42,212 nt of DNA, taken from Bacteroidales bacterium. GTDB taxonomy: Bacteria; Bacteroidota; Bacteroidia; Bacteroidales; UBA932. Within the stretch, counting starts at the first letter, position 1. The number at the start of each line of letters is the position of its first letter. The notes under the pieces are model-generated. The model worked only from the letters and a program-made list of their open reading frames with translations, ran no database searches and was not told the DNA's origin. The stretch is from contig JAFIHK010000160.1 of assembly GCA_017848635.1 (NCBI GenBank), positions 1-42,212 on the forward strand. Reading direction: 5' to 3'. This document shows, piece by piece, positions 1 through 8,463 of this stretch. Both the position numbers and the translations under genes were made by a program.

Positions 1-83
1 CTGGGCAACATGGGCGGCCGCATGAGCCGTTGCCTCGTGGCGGGCGGCACGCCGGTTCTGGGCTACGACAAGGACGAGGCGAT
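1..83 (+). other. Foreign GC-rich fragment (dehydrogenase N-terminus), probable chimeric join
   Basis: The first 80 bases contain 57 G or C, in sharp contrast to the AT-rich remainder. Frame 1 reads LGNMGGRMSRCLVAGGTPVL followed by GYDKDEAM, which looks like the NAD(P)-binding start (GxGxMGxxM...GYD) of the 6-phosphogluconate / 3-hydroxyisobutyrate dehydrogenase family. That frame runs into a TAG at 94-96. At about 81-86 the sequence changes to a ferredoxin in another frame. I infer that a read or contig end from a different organism has been joined here, rather than a biological fusion. A NotI site (14-21) lies inside it, but nothing resembles cloning vector. Confidence 0.7.
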
Positions 84-200
84 GAGTGTCCAGTAGAAGC
101 AATTTCTCCCGGCGATATTTACAAAATTGATCCTAACGTTTGTTCTGATTGTGGAACATGTGCCGATGTTTGCCCTGTAGGTGCAATAAGTCAGGCTTAA
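84..200 (+). CDS. 4Fe-4S ferredoxin, C-terminal fragment
   Basis: The reading frame ending at the TAA at 198-200 begins ECPVEAIS, the tail of a first cluster motif. It continues with a complete CxxCxxCxxxCP motif (CSDCGTCADVCP) and ends VGAISQA. This is the layout of a small bacterial 2[4Fe-4S] ferredoxin, a cytoplasmic electron carrier of about 55-60 residues, of which the last 38 or so remain. The 5' part, including the start codon and the first three cysteines of cluster 1, is replaced by the GC-rich sequence at 1-83. A strong terminator follows directly, so it was probably the last or only gene of its transcript. Confidence 0.8.
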   Translation, partial: ECPVEAISPGDIYKIDPNVCSDCGTCADVCPVGAISQA

Positions 201-219
201 TTCTTAATAATAATAAAGA

Positions 220-256
220 GAAGACCGGGCAGAAATTTCTGCCCGGTCTCTTTTTT
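220..256 (+). terminator. Rho-independent terminator after ferredoxin
   Basis: Bases 222-249 form a perfect 14+14 inverted repeat (AGACCGGGCAGAAA and its complement), followed by CTTTTTT at 250-256. It lies 20 bases downstream of the ferredoxin stop codon. The opposite strand lacks an uninterrupted T-run, so its use by the converging fimbrial operon is uncertain. The rest of 201-304 shows nothing recognisable. Confidence 0.9.
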
Positions 257-304
257 ATACTTTACTGCATTGTTTGGCAAATTTCTCCCAATGCCTGTTT
301 CTAT

Positions 305-2455
305 TTAAAATGTAATAGAGTAGTAGCAATTTGTTTGATTATTATACTGATGGTATGGATTAACTATGGCAACAGAAAATTCATAAAAATAACCACTATA
401 TTCCGTAGGAAGATTAGGATCTCTCCACATTATTCCGGGTTCCGGATTCCAATATTCAGTGCCACTTCTCCCAATGATTGATATTAGAGGCATATATCCG
501 GGCAGATGATTGAATGAGTGGTTGGCATATTCCGGGACGATACCATACTCCTCCTCTCCGGTTTCCGAAGATATCCATATTCCCCAGCTCAACTTAATAG
601 GAACACTCTCATATACCATTATTGTCGTACTGCTACTATAACCTGCATAGCTTGCCTTAAGCTTTATGGCACCCCTGTTTGTGAGAGTGTTAATCAAATC
701 TTTAGCGGTAACGGTAGTACTCAATCCCGATGTGCTGCTTAAACTGACAATAGAAGATGGATTATTTCCGGCACTTTCAAGACTCCAGTTTGCTTCGATA
801 TTCTGATTTGCATTCCAAGGGATTGCTCTTACCCTATAAACGCTGCTACCTCTTACCCCGGTCGACCTCCTGTGGTCCGTAATACTACTTTTTGCCGGAA
901 TAGTCACGCCTGTGACAGCATTATAACTCTCAATAATCTCAATTCCTTCACATTCGGCATAATTGACATTTATTACCGATGATGCCGTTTTTTCTGATCC
1001 GTCAGTTGAATATGCCGTAACATAGCAACTACCGGGGTTTACGGGAGTGACAACACCGTTTTGATCCACCGTTGCAATACTATTATCGGAACTTCTCCAC
1101 AGTAAGGTCTTGTTGGCTGCATCCGAAGGTAAAATCCATGCGGTAAGAGTTTTGGTCTCTCCACCATAGGTTAGGTTCAATATTGATGGAGATAAAGAGA
1201 TTGATGTTATATATTTAACAGGATCGCTATATACAACTGAAACCCGCATACTATCCTTTATCCCGGAGCCATCTTTGGCATATGCAAATATTTTACAATC
1301 CCCATATCCGTTTGATGTTACAGTACCGTTCTCAGACACTGAAGCAATCAATGGATTCGATGATAGCCAGGAAACCCTTTTGTCGGCCGCGCTTACCGGA
1401 AGTGCTGTACAGGTAAGAGCAAAGTTCTCATTAAGGTTGGTGAAGCTAAGCGATTCAGGAGAGATCTTCAGCGACTGAACCAAATCGGATAGTCCCTCTC
1501 TCTCAATTCTCCATGAGGTTTCATTTAGTGTGTTTCCCTTTAATTTAATAGTCAGTTTATACCAGGTATTCCGTTTTATGTCGAAATTGGTCGTCTCGTT
1601 ATTTCCTAAAAATATTCTGTACTTAACCGAGCCTGTTTTCTGTGGAGAACGGTATGTTGCCGAAATCTCCGCATAAGTACATAATCTGCCGCTCTCTTCG
1701 GGTAGAACCTTCATTGTCTGGTTACTATTGTTCGGCAATAGTTCTCCCTGCATATTTTCGGCAAGAATCAACTCCTGTGATGATTGGTGAGAGTCAGAGA
1801 GTGTAGGATTCTCTATACTGTAACCCTTCTGGGCTATATCATAAAGAGTTGTTGCTTTATAATCCTCAAACAGGCTGGTTTTAAGTGGAGTGTTTTTGAT
1901 CTCAATTTTAGTAACATCAATTGAAACATTTTTGTCCATTGATGACTTATCCAGTACTACAGTAAGTTTACTGTAACTCCTCTTCATCTCAAGAGGAACT
2001 ATTACTCCGCTGTAAACATATATGTTGCGGCATCTGCCAGTGAAAATCCTCCTGTTCTTAAGCTCTGCAGGGAGAGTAAAAAGAATCTTTTTCTGCTCCA
2101 GCTGCAGATCGCTCATAACATCGGATCCGAACATATTTGAGCCCCAGTTAGCAACCGCATAAACCGAAATATAATCGCAATTAACTGTTATTGAAGGACT
2201 CGAATAAATAGATGGCAGATACATATGTTGAGAGAATCTACCCTCCTGATCAAATATAAAGAGGTTAAGATCATTTATTTCCGACGTAAAATTGTCTTGG
2301 GAAATAACCTTCTCAAATGATGAAGAGTCGGATGAGAGTTTGATAACAATCTTTTTTCCTATAATACCTGACTCCTCCGGTTTTTCATCCTTTGCACAAA
2401 ATGTTAATAGCGGTAATAAGGCTGCAAATATTGCTGCCACAAATGCCTTTTTCAT
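305..2455 (-). CDS. Fimbrial lipoprotein with DUF4906-like region and two Big2 Ig-like domains
   Basis: Predicted surface lipoprotein of 716 residues. A signal peptide ends in the lipobox LLTFC (Cys20). Residues ~30-320 resemble Bacteroidales fimbrillin-like (DUF4906/Mfa-type) proteins, with the recurring pattern of a strand, FDIKRNTWYKLTIKLKG and a short linker at ~291-307. Two tandem Big2 domains follow (~327-408 and ~415-498), each with the SWxSSN/WRSSD, IAxV and NGxVT signatures typical of bacterial Ig-like group 2. The last ~215 residues are unassigned, apparently beta-rich and Ser/Tyr/Asn-rich. It starts two bases after the stop of the upstream fimbrillin gene, so the two are co-transcribed. 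Such accessory subunits sit at the tip or base of the fimbria. An adhesive role is inferred from the Big2 domains. A large adhesin unrelated to fimbriae is the alternative. Confidence 0.75.
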   Translation of the reverse strand: MKKAFVAAIFAALLPLLTFCAKDEKPEESGIIGKKIVIKLSSDSSSFEKVISQDNFTSEINDLNLFIFDQEGRFSQHMYLPSIYSSPSITVNCDYISVYAVANWGSNMFGSDVMSDLQLEQKKILFTLPAELKNRRIFTGRCRNIYVYSGVIVPLEMKRSYSKLTVVLDKSSMDKNVSIDVTKIEIKNTPLKTSLFEDYKATTLYDIAQKGYSIENPTLSDSHQSSQELILAENMQGELLPNNSNQTMKVLPEESGRLCTYAEISATYRSPQKTGSVKYRIFLGNNETTNFDIKRNTWYKLTIKLKGNTLNETSWRIEREGLSDLVQSLKISPESLSFTNLNENFALTCTALPVSAADKRVSWLSSNPLIASVSENGTVTSNGYGDCKIFAYAKDGSGIKDSMRVSVVYSDPVKYITSISLSPSILNLTYGGETKTLTAWILPSDAANKTLLWRSSDNSIATVDQNGVVTPVNPGSCYVTAYSTDGSEKTASSVINVNYAECEGIEIIESYNAVTGVTIPAKSSITDHRRSTGVRGSSVYRVRAIPWNANQNIEANWSLESAGNNPSSIVSLSSTSGLSTTVTAKDLINTLTNRGAIKLKASYAGYSSSTTIMVYESVPIKLSWGIWISSETGEEEYGIVPEYANHSFNHLPGYMPLISIIGRSGTEYWNPEPGIMWRDPNLPTEYSGYFYEFSVAIVNPYHQYNNQTNCYYSITF

Positions 2456-2457
2456 AA

Positions 2458-3528
2458 TCAGAATTCTACTTCGCCCATATTTTGATTGTCCCAGTCGGCG
2501 ATGGTGATTGATGTTATTACAGTCCCTTTCTCTACAAGCATTTCCGGAGATGAACTGCCGGGTCTCTTGATAATTACAGAGATATTATATACAGTATTTC
2601 TCTCTATACCGTTGTTTGTAGTTCCCCCGTATCCATCTCTGTTAATATTAACAGGGTAGTAGTATTTTACTCCGTTAAGCATGGCCTCTATTACAAGTCT
2701 GGTGAACTTTTGCCCTGAAGATTCCTGGGATATAGTATTTTCGTAAGTGTACAGATGGTGTTTTTCACTATAAGGAGTATCTGTTATGCTCCCGGCTATC
2801 TCATCATACACAAGCCCCGAAATTTTACAATCCGAGAAGGATGATGGCTGGAGAGAACCACTGTTTATAAAAAATGGATTTGTGGTTGTACCTCCTTCAA
2901 TGAAGGGCCTGATTTTAGGTACATTTGTCAGATATATTTTTACGCTTGTAAGAGAGATCCCCTGGTATGGAGTATTTGCAAAATCTGTCTTAATACTGTT
3001 TACAACAACTTTGGCAACTACTCTTTTGAGAGTCATATTTATTGTATTTGATTGACTGATTGAGGCATTGCTATATTTTCCGCTCATTGTAAAGTCTTTT
3101 AAACCCTCATTCTTTAAATTTGCCTCTTTGAGAAGAAAATCGGATTCATTAACAATTCCGGTCCATTGAGTGCTATCGTGAGAGTTTGCGACGACATAAA
3201 TATTTTTCAATCCGGTTGTGGATTGAAAGTTTATGTTGTTGAGAAGCTCCTGATTGCTGATTACAAAATATTTATAGGTTTCAAGCGTCTTAGCCGCATC
3301 GTTTTTAAATACAAATACGGCAAGATTATTTATTTGATTGTCATTGGACTGATTATTATGTGCAACTCCTGTCGATTTGGTAAGATTATTGATTCTTAAA
3401 ATGATGTTAGCCTGTTTTACCTTTTCAAGCTCATCCCCTGATGATGTTTCATCTTTTGAACATGAGGGTAGAGCTATTAACGCTAAAAGAGCACCCCACA
3501 ATCCTTTTCTTAAAATTCGCGTTTTCAT
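2458..3528 (-). CDS. FimA/Mfa1-type major fimbrillin lipoprotein
   Basis: Predicted 356-residue lipoprotein with signal peptide and lipobox ALPSC (Cys23). The region after ~40 matches the Bacteroidales fimbrillin plan: an N-terminal domain (VFVFKND..., LKNIYVVANS, MTLKRVVAKVVV), a second beta-sandwich, and the characteristic C-terminal run YYYPVNINRDG, GIERNTVYNISVIIKRPGS, ending with an ITIADWDNQ strand. In characterised members the precursor reaches the outer membrane as a lipoprotein, is cut by a protease, and polymerises by donor-strand exchange. That mechanism is family knowledge, not visible here. It is first in a two-gene operon with the Big2 protein. The upstream gap (3529-3708) is shared with divergent serS. 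I see no exact TAnnTTTG box on this strand, only TATTTTCG at 3591-3584. Confidence 0.8.
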   Translation of the reverse strand: MKTRILRKGLWGALLALIALPSCSKDETSSGDELEKVKQANIILRINNLTKSTGVAHNNQSNDNQINNLAVFVFKNDAAKTLETYKYFVISNQELLNNINFQSTTGLKNIYVVANSHDSTQWTGIVNESDFLLKEANLKNEGLKDFTMSGKYSNASISQSNTINMTLKRVVAKVVVNSIKTDFANTPYQGISLTSVKIYLTNVPKIRPFIEGGTTTNPFFINSGSLQPSSFSDCKISGLVYDEIAGSITDTPYSEKHHLYTYENTISQESSGQKFTRLVIEAMLNGVKYYYPVNINRDGYGGTTNNGIERNTVYNISVIIKRPGSSSPEMLVEKGTVITSITIADWDNQNMGEVEF

Positions 3529-3673
3529 GAATTGATTTTTTTAGATAGTTAGTAATTTGTTATTAAACCGGTTTAATTGATTGCGAAAATAGGTTTGCTA
3601 AAGATGCTTTGTACTCATAATTAGATATTTGTATGATATAATTAAATAATTATCTCTTTTTAAAAATTGTAAC

Positions 3674-3681
3674 TAAATTTG
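3674..3681 (+). promoter_or_regulatory. Bacteroidetes -7 box for serS
   Basis: TAAATTTG matches the TAnnTTTG consensus and lies 27 bases upstream of the serS ATG at 3709. No clear TTTG is found 19-21 bases upstream. The box overlaps the TTG codon at 3679 that would otherwise extend the reading frame by ten residues, which argues for the ATG start. Confidence 0.6.
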
Positions 3682-3708
3682 CATTTCGTAAATCGTAATA
3701 AATTAGCT

Positions 3709-4977
3709 ATGTTAACACTTAAACAACTGAGAGAGCAGCCGCAATTTGTAATCGACAGGCTGGCTGTAAAGAATTTCGATGCAAAGGAGATTCTGGAGAA
3801 AATTACCAATCTCGACCAGATTCGGAGAGAAACACAAACAGAACTGGATTCTTTGCTCTCCTCCCAGAATAACATGGCTAAGGAGATAGGTTCTCTAATG
3901 AAAGAGGGAAGAAAGAGTGAGGCAGATGAAGCAAAAAGAGCTGTAGCAGAGCTTAAAGAGAAATCGAAAGAGCTTGATGAGAAGATGGCTAAAGCCGTAT
4001 CTGAAATGAACGATCTGTTGGTGTTGCTTCCTAACTTGCCTCATAAAAGTGTTCCGACTGGTAAAACTGCCGAAGACAATATTATTGTAAGAGAGGGGGG
4101 TATTATTCCGGAATTGAATAATTCTATTCCTCACTGGGAACTGGCCAAGAAATACGATATCATCGATTTCGATCTTGGAGTAAAAATAACAGGCGCCGGC
4201 TTCCCGGTATATAAGGGTAAAGGTGCAAGAATTCAGAGAGCGTTAATCTCATATTTCCTGGATAGAAATACAAAGGCTGGTTATACCGAGGTTATGCCTC
4301 CCCATATGGTCAATGAGGCTTCGGGATTCGGTACAGGTCAGTTACCCGATAAAGGTGAGCAGATGTATTTTGTCGGATTGGATAATTTCTACTTAATACC
4401 AACCGCTGAGGTTCCGGTTACCAATATTTACAGAGATGTGATTCTTAACAACACAGAACTCCCCGTGAAGGTAACGGCATATACACCTTGTTTCAGAAGA
4501 GAGGCAGGTTCTTACGGAAAAGATGTTAGAGGATTAAACAGACTTCACCAGTTCGATAAAGTTGAAATTGTTCAGATCGCGAACCCTGATTCATCATATG
4601 AATCACTGGAGGAGATGGTTAAACATGTAGAGGGAATTGTTCAATCTCTTGAACTTCCATATAGAATATTAAGATTGTGCGGAGGTGATATGAGTTTTAC
4701 ATCGGCACTTACATACGATTTTGAAGTATACTCTGCAGCTCAGCAGCGCTGGCTTGAGGTAAGTTCTGTTTCAAATTTTGAAGCCTATCAGGCAAACAGA
4801 TTAAAGCTCAGATACAGAGATGAAGATGGAAAAACTCAGCTGGCTCATACACTGAACGGAAGTTCCCTTGCTTTGCCAAGAATACTGGCAGCTCTTTTGG
4901 AAAACAATCAATGTGAAAAGGGAATCAAAATTCCTGCTGTTTTGAGAGAGTACACAGGATTTGATTACATAGATTAA
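3709..4977 (+). CDS. serS: Seryl-tRNA synthetase
   Basis: Cytoplasmic class II aminoacyl-tRNA synthetase that charges tRNA-Ser (and tRNA-Sec where present) with serine. The 422-residue protein has the usual N-terminal two-helix coiled-coil arm (~27-110, rich in Lys/Glu with ETQTELDSLLSSQ) that contacts the tRNA. It is followed by the catalytic core: motif 2 (CFRREAGSYGKDVRGLNRLHQF) and the motif 3 region ending LNGSSLALPRILAALLENNQ. Length is normal for the family. I chose the ATG at 3709 (MLTLKQLREQ) over an in-frame TTG at 3679, because the latter lies in the promoter box and MLTLKQL is the usual start of bacterial SerRS. The ruvC start codon follows three bases after the stop, so the two genes form an operon. 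Confidence 0.97.
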   Translation: MLTLKQLREQPQFVIDRLAVKNFDAKEILEKITNLDQIRRETQTELDSLLSSQNNMAKEIGSLMKEGRKSEADEAKRAVAELKEKSKELDEKMAKAVSEMNDLLVLLPNLPHKSVPTGKTAEDNIIVREGGIIPELNNSIPHWELAKKYDIIDFDLGVKITGAGFPVYKGKGARIQRALISYFLDRNTKAGYTEVMPPHMVNEASGFGTGQLPDKGEQMYFVGLDNFYLIPTAEVPVTNIYRDVILNNTELPVKVTAYTPCFRREAGSYGKDVRGLNRLHQFDKVEIVQIANPDSSYESLEEMVKHVEGIVQSLELPYRILRLCGGDMSFTSALTYDFEVYSAAQQRWLEVSSVSNFEAYQANRLKLRYRDEDGKTQLAHTLNGSSLALPRILAALLENNQCEKGIKIPAVLREYTGFDYID

Positions 4978-4980
4978 TCA

Positions 4981-5535
4981 ATGCGTTCTAAAACAACGAT
5001 ACTTGGAATCGACCCCGGAACTCAAATTCTGGGGTTTGGTGTTATTTCTACCGATGGTATCTCTTTTAATTATATCACATCCGGTGTGCTTGACCTTAGA
5101 AAGATCGGGGATCCGTTTGAGAAGCTTATGCACATATCTAACAGAGTAAAAGAGTTGATAGGTGAGTATCACCCCGATATTATGGCCATTGAGGCTCCAT
5201 TTTACGGAAAGAATGTGCAATCTATGCTTAAACTGGGTAGGGCACAGGGAGCTGCAATTTCGTCGGCGCTTGTATTGAATGTGCCTGTTTTCGAGTATGC
5301 TCCAAGAAAAATCAAACTCTCTGTTACGGGAAAAGGTGCTGCTTCTAAGGAGCAGGTGGCATCATTACTCTCTTCGATTTTAAAAATAACAATCAATCAA
5401 AAATTCTTCGATTCAACAGATGCTCTGGCTGTTGCTTTTTGCCACGCAATTAACGGAGGAGTCACCAATTCTACTCATAAAAGTTCATCTACATGGGACT
5501 CTTTTGTGAAAAACAATCCGGGCCGGATAAAATAA
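4981..5535 (+). CDS. ruvC: Holliday junction resolvase RuvC
   Basis: Endonuclease that resolves four-way recombination junctions together with RuvAB. The 184-residue protein has the RNase H-like fold with the acidic catalytic residues in place: D11 in GIDPGT, E71 in AIEAPFYGKN, and D144/D147 in FDSTDALAVAFCHA. The conserved SMLKLGRAQG and YAPRKIK-SVTGKGAASKEQV segments are present. Length is typical. It begins three bases after the serS stop and has no separate promoter match, so it is likely translated from the serS transcript. ruvA and ruvB are not in the window. The C-terminal tail (~160-184, Ser/Asn/Lys-rich) is non-conserved. Confidence 0.96.
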   Translation: MRSKTTILGIDPGTQILGFGVISTDGISFNYITSGVLDLRKIGDPFEKLMHISNRVKELIGEYHPDIMAIEAPFYGKNVQSMLKLGRAQGAAISSALVLNVPVFEYAPRKIKLSVTGKGAASKEQVASLLSSILKITINQKFFDSTDALAVAFCHAINGGVTNSTHKSSSTWDSFVKNNPGRIK

Positions 5536-5648
5536 TTTTCTGCCAATTTAACTTTTCTTCCCCATTAAGTTCAAACTAAGGAATTTTTACGGTGTTATTA
5601 TGTGGTGTGAATACTGTAAAAACCTATATAACTTGAAATATAATATTT

Positions 5649-8444
5649 ATGAAATTTAAAATTAGAATCTTTTTGACACTATTAGTCTCTTTGTTAAGTG
5701 TCACAACTTTTGCTCAGCAGAACCTCTCTTTAAGGCTTGTTCTTGTTGACAGTACTTCAAGAAATCCTATTGAGTTTGCTACGGCATCGGTGACTCCGGT
5801 AGGGGCAACAACTCCATCAAAATACGGTCTTACGGATCAAAAGGGGAGCGTAACCATGACTGGACTCGCTGCTGGCAGCTATACCCTAAAAATTGAATTT
5901 ATGGGCTACGAGACCGTCAGCAAGTCAATTAAGCTTGGTGCACAAAAGGATACAGACCTTGGGCTTATTGGAATGAAAGAGCAGGTCAATACTCTTAGTT
6001 CGGTTACTGTGTCGGCGATCGGCAATCCTATAATGGTTAAAAAAGATACAATTGAGTATAACGCATCTTCATTTAAGACGACAGATGCAGATGTGCTTGA
6101 AAATCTTCTCAAAAAACTTCCCGGAATTGAGGTAGATGCCGATGGTAACATCACTGCAAATGGGAAAACCATTAATAAAATCATGATAGATGGTAAAACA
6201 TTTTTTCTTGATGACCCTCAGGTTGCATCCAAGAATCTGCCTGCTAAAATCATTGAAAAGGTGAGAGTTGTAGAGAGAAAATCTGAACAGGCTCAGTTTA
6301 CCGGTATTGACGATGGAAATGAGGAGACTGTAATCGATCTTGGAATTAAACAGGGAATGATGAATGGTGTAATTGGCAGCCTTTCAGGTGGTGTAGGAAC
6401 TCAGGAGAGATACCAGGTAAACGGTATGGCTGCTAAGTTTACTTCCAGCGAACAGCTTGCTGTGATTGTAAATGGAAATAATACCAATAACAGAGGTTTC
6501 TTCGACATGGCCGGTTCAATGATGTCAAGCGGCAGAGGAATCTCAAGTGGAGGTGGTATCAGAATAGGGGGGATGAACTTTGGTGGCAGCGGTCTTACCG
6601 ACTCCTGGATGGTTGGAGCAAACGTTAGAAAAGAGACATCCGATAAGAAGCTTAATATAGGATCGAATTATATGTACTCGAGTAACGACAATCTAACCGA
6701 GAACAGCAGATTAAGGCAGACATTCGTACAGGACAGCTCATTCTATTATAAATCGGAGAGTGTTTCCTCTACATGGTCGCAGGGTCACAGAGCCAATATA
6801 GATCTTGAGTATAAATTTAACGAGAACACATCTATATTATTCAGACCAAATGTCAGCATCGGAAATGGAACATTTGACTCTAGAAATAATTACCAGACAT
6901 ATGAAAATTACGGAGGTACCTACTCTGTGATTAACTCGGGAAATACAGCCTCATTCGGAGATAATAACAATCAGCAGGTGAATGGTAATTTACTTTTCAG
7001 GCAGAGACTGGGCAAACCAGGCAGAACATTCTCCGTAAACACTACATATAGCTACTCAAATAATGAGACAAACGGCTTTAACCAGTCTGAGACAACCATT
7101 TTACAGAATGCACCCAATATTATCGATCAAAGGTATGAAAATAACAGTCTCTCTTATGGAATAGGGGCAAGAGCCTCTTATACCGAGCCACTTGGAAAGA
7201 ATTTCTTTACGGAACTGGCATATAGTTACAATTTCAGAAAAACTGACTCCGATAAGACAACTTTCAACAAGACCTCTACAGGGTATGATGAGGTGGTGGA
7301 TGACTATACTACAAAATATGAGTATACTATAATCACTCAGCAGATTGAACTAAACCTCAGAAAAAATGAGGAGAAGTATAACTATGTGATCGGATTGAAT
7401 GCTCAGCCATCTTTTACAAAGAGTATCGGAACCAATCGCGACTACAGAAAAAATGTGGTTAATTTTTCACCATCTGCACGTTACGAATACAACTTCTCCG
7501 ATTTTAAAGTTCTTAGGCTGAATTACCGTGGTACAACAAATCAACCATCTATAAATCAGTTACAACCTATAGCCGATAACTCAAATCCGTTATACCAGGC
7601 AATTGGTAACCCTGACCTTCTTCCAGAGTTTAGACATAATCTCGAGGTAATGTACCGAAATACAAACCGTGAGATATTTAAAACCTACGAAGGCCGCTTT
7701 AACGCTACATATACTCAGGATAAGATCATAAATAAAACCTGGTATGAGAATGGTGTGCAGTATACTCAGCCTGTAAACGAACAGGGTGTCTTTACATCGG
7801 GTGGATATTTTATGTTTAGCACTCCTTTCAGCAGGACCTCTAAGTTCTTTATATCGAGCACTACAAATCTATCTCTCAATAAGGGTGTAAACTATCTGAA
7901 CAGTATTAGAAATAAAACGACATCGATGTCTGCTGGCGAGCAGATTCGTTTTATTTACAAAGGTACTTCAATGGAGTTAAATGTTGGTGCCAATACCTCT
8001 CATTCAAGAGCTTGGTACTCTGCACAGAGCTCATCAAATTCTGCTACATGGACAAACTCAATCATCGGAAGCATTAACTGGACGCTGCCAAAAGGATTCA
8101 ACCTGGTTTCCGATATTGATTACAAATTCTACACAGGGTTTGCAACATCGATAGATCCTACGGCTGTTTGGAACGCTGAACTTGCCAAGACAATTCTAAA
8201 AGGGACAGGAACTCTAAGAGTTAAGATTTATGATATTCTTCAACAGGCCAAGAATATCTCAAGAATTACAAACGATAGCTATATCGAGGATTCCGAGAGC
8301 AATATTTTGAGGCAATATGTTATGTTTAGTTTCTCAATTAGATTCGGAAAATTCTCAGGCCAAAAAGGGATGTTCCCTGGCGGAGGCGGATTCAGACCGG
8401 GTGGTGGTAACTACCATGGTGGCTACAGACCAGGCGGATTTTAA
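5649..8444 (+). CDS. TonB-receptor-like outer-membrane beta-barrel protein
   Basis: 931-residue outer-membrane protein. Signal peptide cleaves after ~A22 (TTFA/QQ). Residues ~28-110 form a carboxypeptidase-regulatory-like beta-sandwich (FATASVTPVG, GLAAGSYTLKIEFMGY). A plug-like region follows at ~115-235, with VKKDTIEYNASSFKTTDADV, LKKLPGIEVDADGNI and KTINKIMIDGKTFFLDDP. About 240-910 is a large barrel rich in Tyr/Asn/Ser strands. This order matches the Bacteroidetes outer-membrane beta-barrel family related to TonB-dependent receptors; members are often of unknown substrate. The usual aromatic terminal strand (FSFSIRFGKF) is followed by a ~22-residue Gly/Pro/Phe-rich tail. It stands alone between ruvC and convergent rluD, with no SusD partner. 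No exact promoter box is seen in 5536-5648. Confidence 0.85.
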   Translation: MKFKIRIFLTLLVSLLSVTTFAQQNLSLRLVLVDSTSRNPIEFATASVTPVGATTPSKYGLTDQKGSVTMTGLAAGSYTLKIEFMGYETVSKSIKLGAQKDTDLGLIGMKEQVNTLSSVTVSAIGNPIMVKKDTIEYNASSFKTTDADVLENLLKKLPGIEVDADGNITANGKTINKIMIDGKTFFLDDPQVASKNLPAKIIEKVRVVERKSEQAQFTGIDDGNEETVIDLGIKQGMMNGVIGSLSGGVGTQERYQVNGMAAKFTSSEQLAVIVNGNNTNNRGFFDMAGSMMSSGRGISSGGGIRIGGMNFGGSGLTDSWMVGANVRKETSDKKLNIGSNYMYSSNDNLTENSRLRQTFVQDSSFYYKSESVSSTWSQGHRANIDLEYKFNENTSILFRPNVSIGNGTFDSRNNYQTYENYGGTYSVINSGNTASFGDNNNQQVNGNLLFRQRLGKPGRTFSVNTTYSYSNNETNGFNQSETTILQNAPNIIDQRYENNSLSYGIGARASYTEPLGKNFFTELAYSYNFRKTDSDKTTFNKTSTGYDEVVDDYTTKYEYTIITQQIELNLRKNEEKYNYVIGLNAQPSFTKSIGTNRDYRKNVVNFSPSARYEYNFSDFKVLRLNYRGTTNQPSINQLQPIADNSNPLYQAIGNPDLLPEFRHNLEVMYRNTNREIFKTYEGRFNATYTQDKIINKTWYENGVQYTQPVNEQGVFTSGGYFMFSTPFSRTSKFFISSTTNLSLNKGVNYLNSIRNKTTSMSAGEQIRFIYKGTSMELNVGANTSHSRAWYSAQSSSNSATWTNSIIGSINWTLPKGFNLVSDIDYKFYTGFATSIDPTAVWNAELAKTILKGTGTLRVKIYDILQQAKNISRITNDSYIEDSESNILRQYVMFSFSIRFGKFSGQKGMFPGGGGFRPGGGNYHGGYRPGGF

Positions 8445-8463
8445 AAGTGATTTATTTGGAGAT

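Noticed and set aside
14-21. NotI site suggesting cloning vector sequence at the window start
   Set aside because: The surrounding bases translate as a dehydrogenase start and do not resemble vector; the site is explained by high GC.
3679-3708. TTG start ten codons upstream of serS
   Set aside because: The TTG is part of the -7 promoter box TAAATTTG, and MLTLKQL at 3709 is the usual SerRS start.
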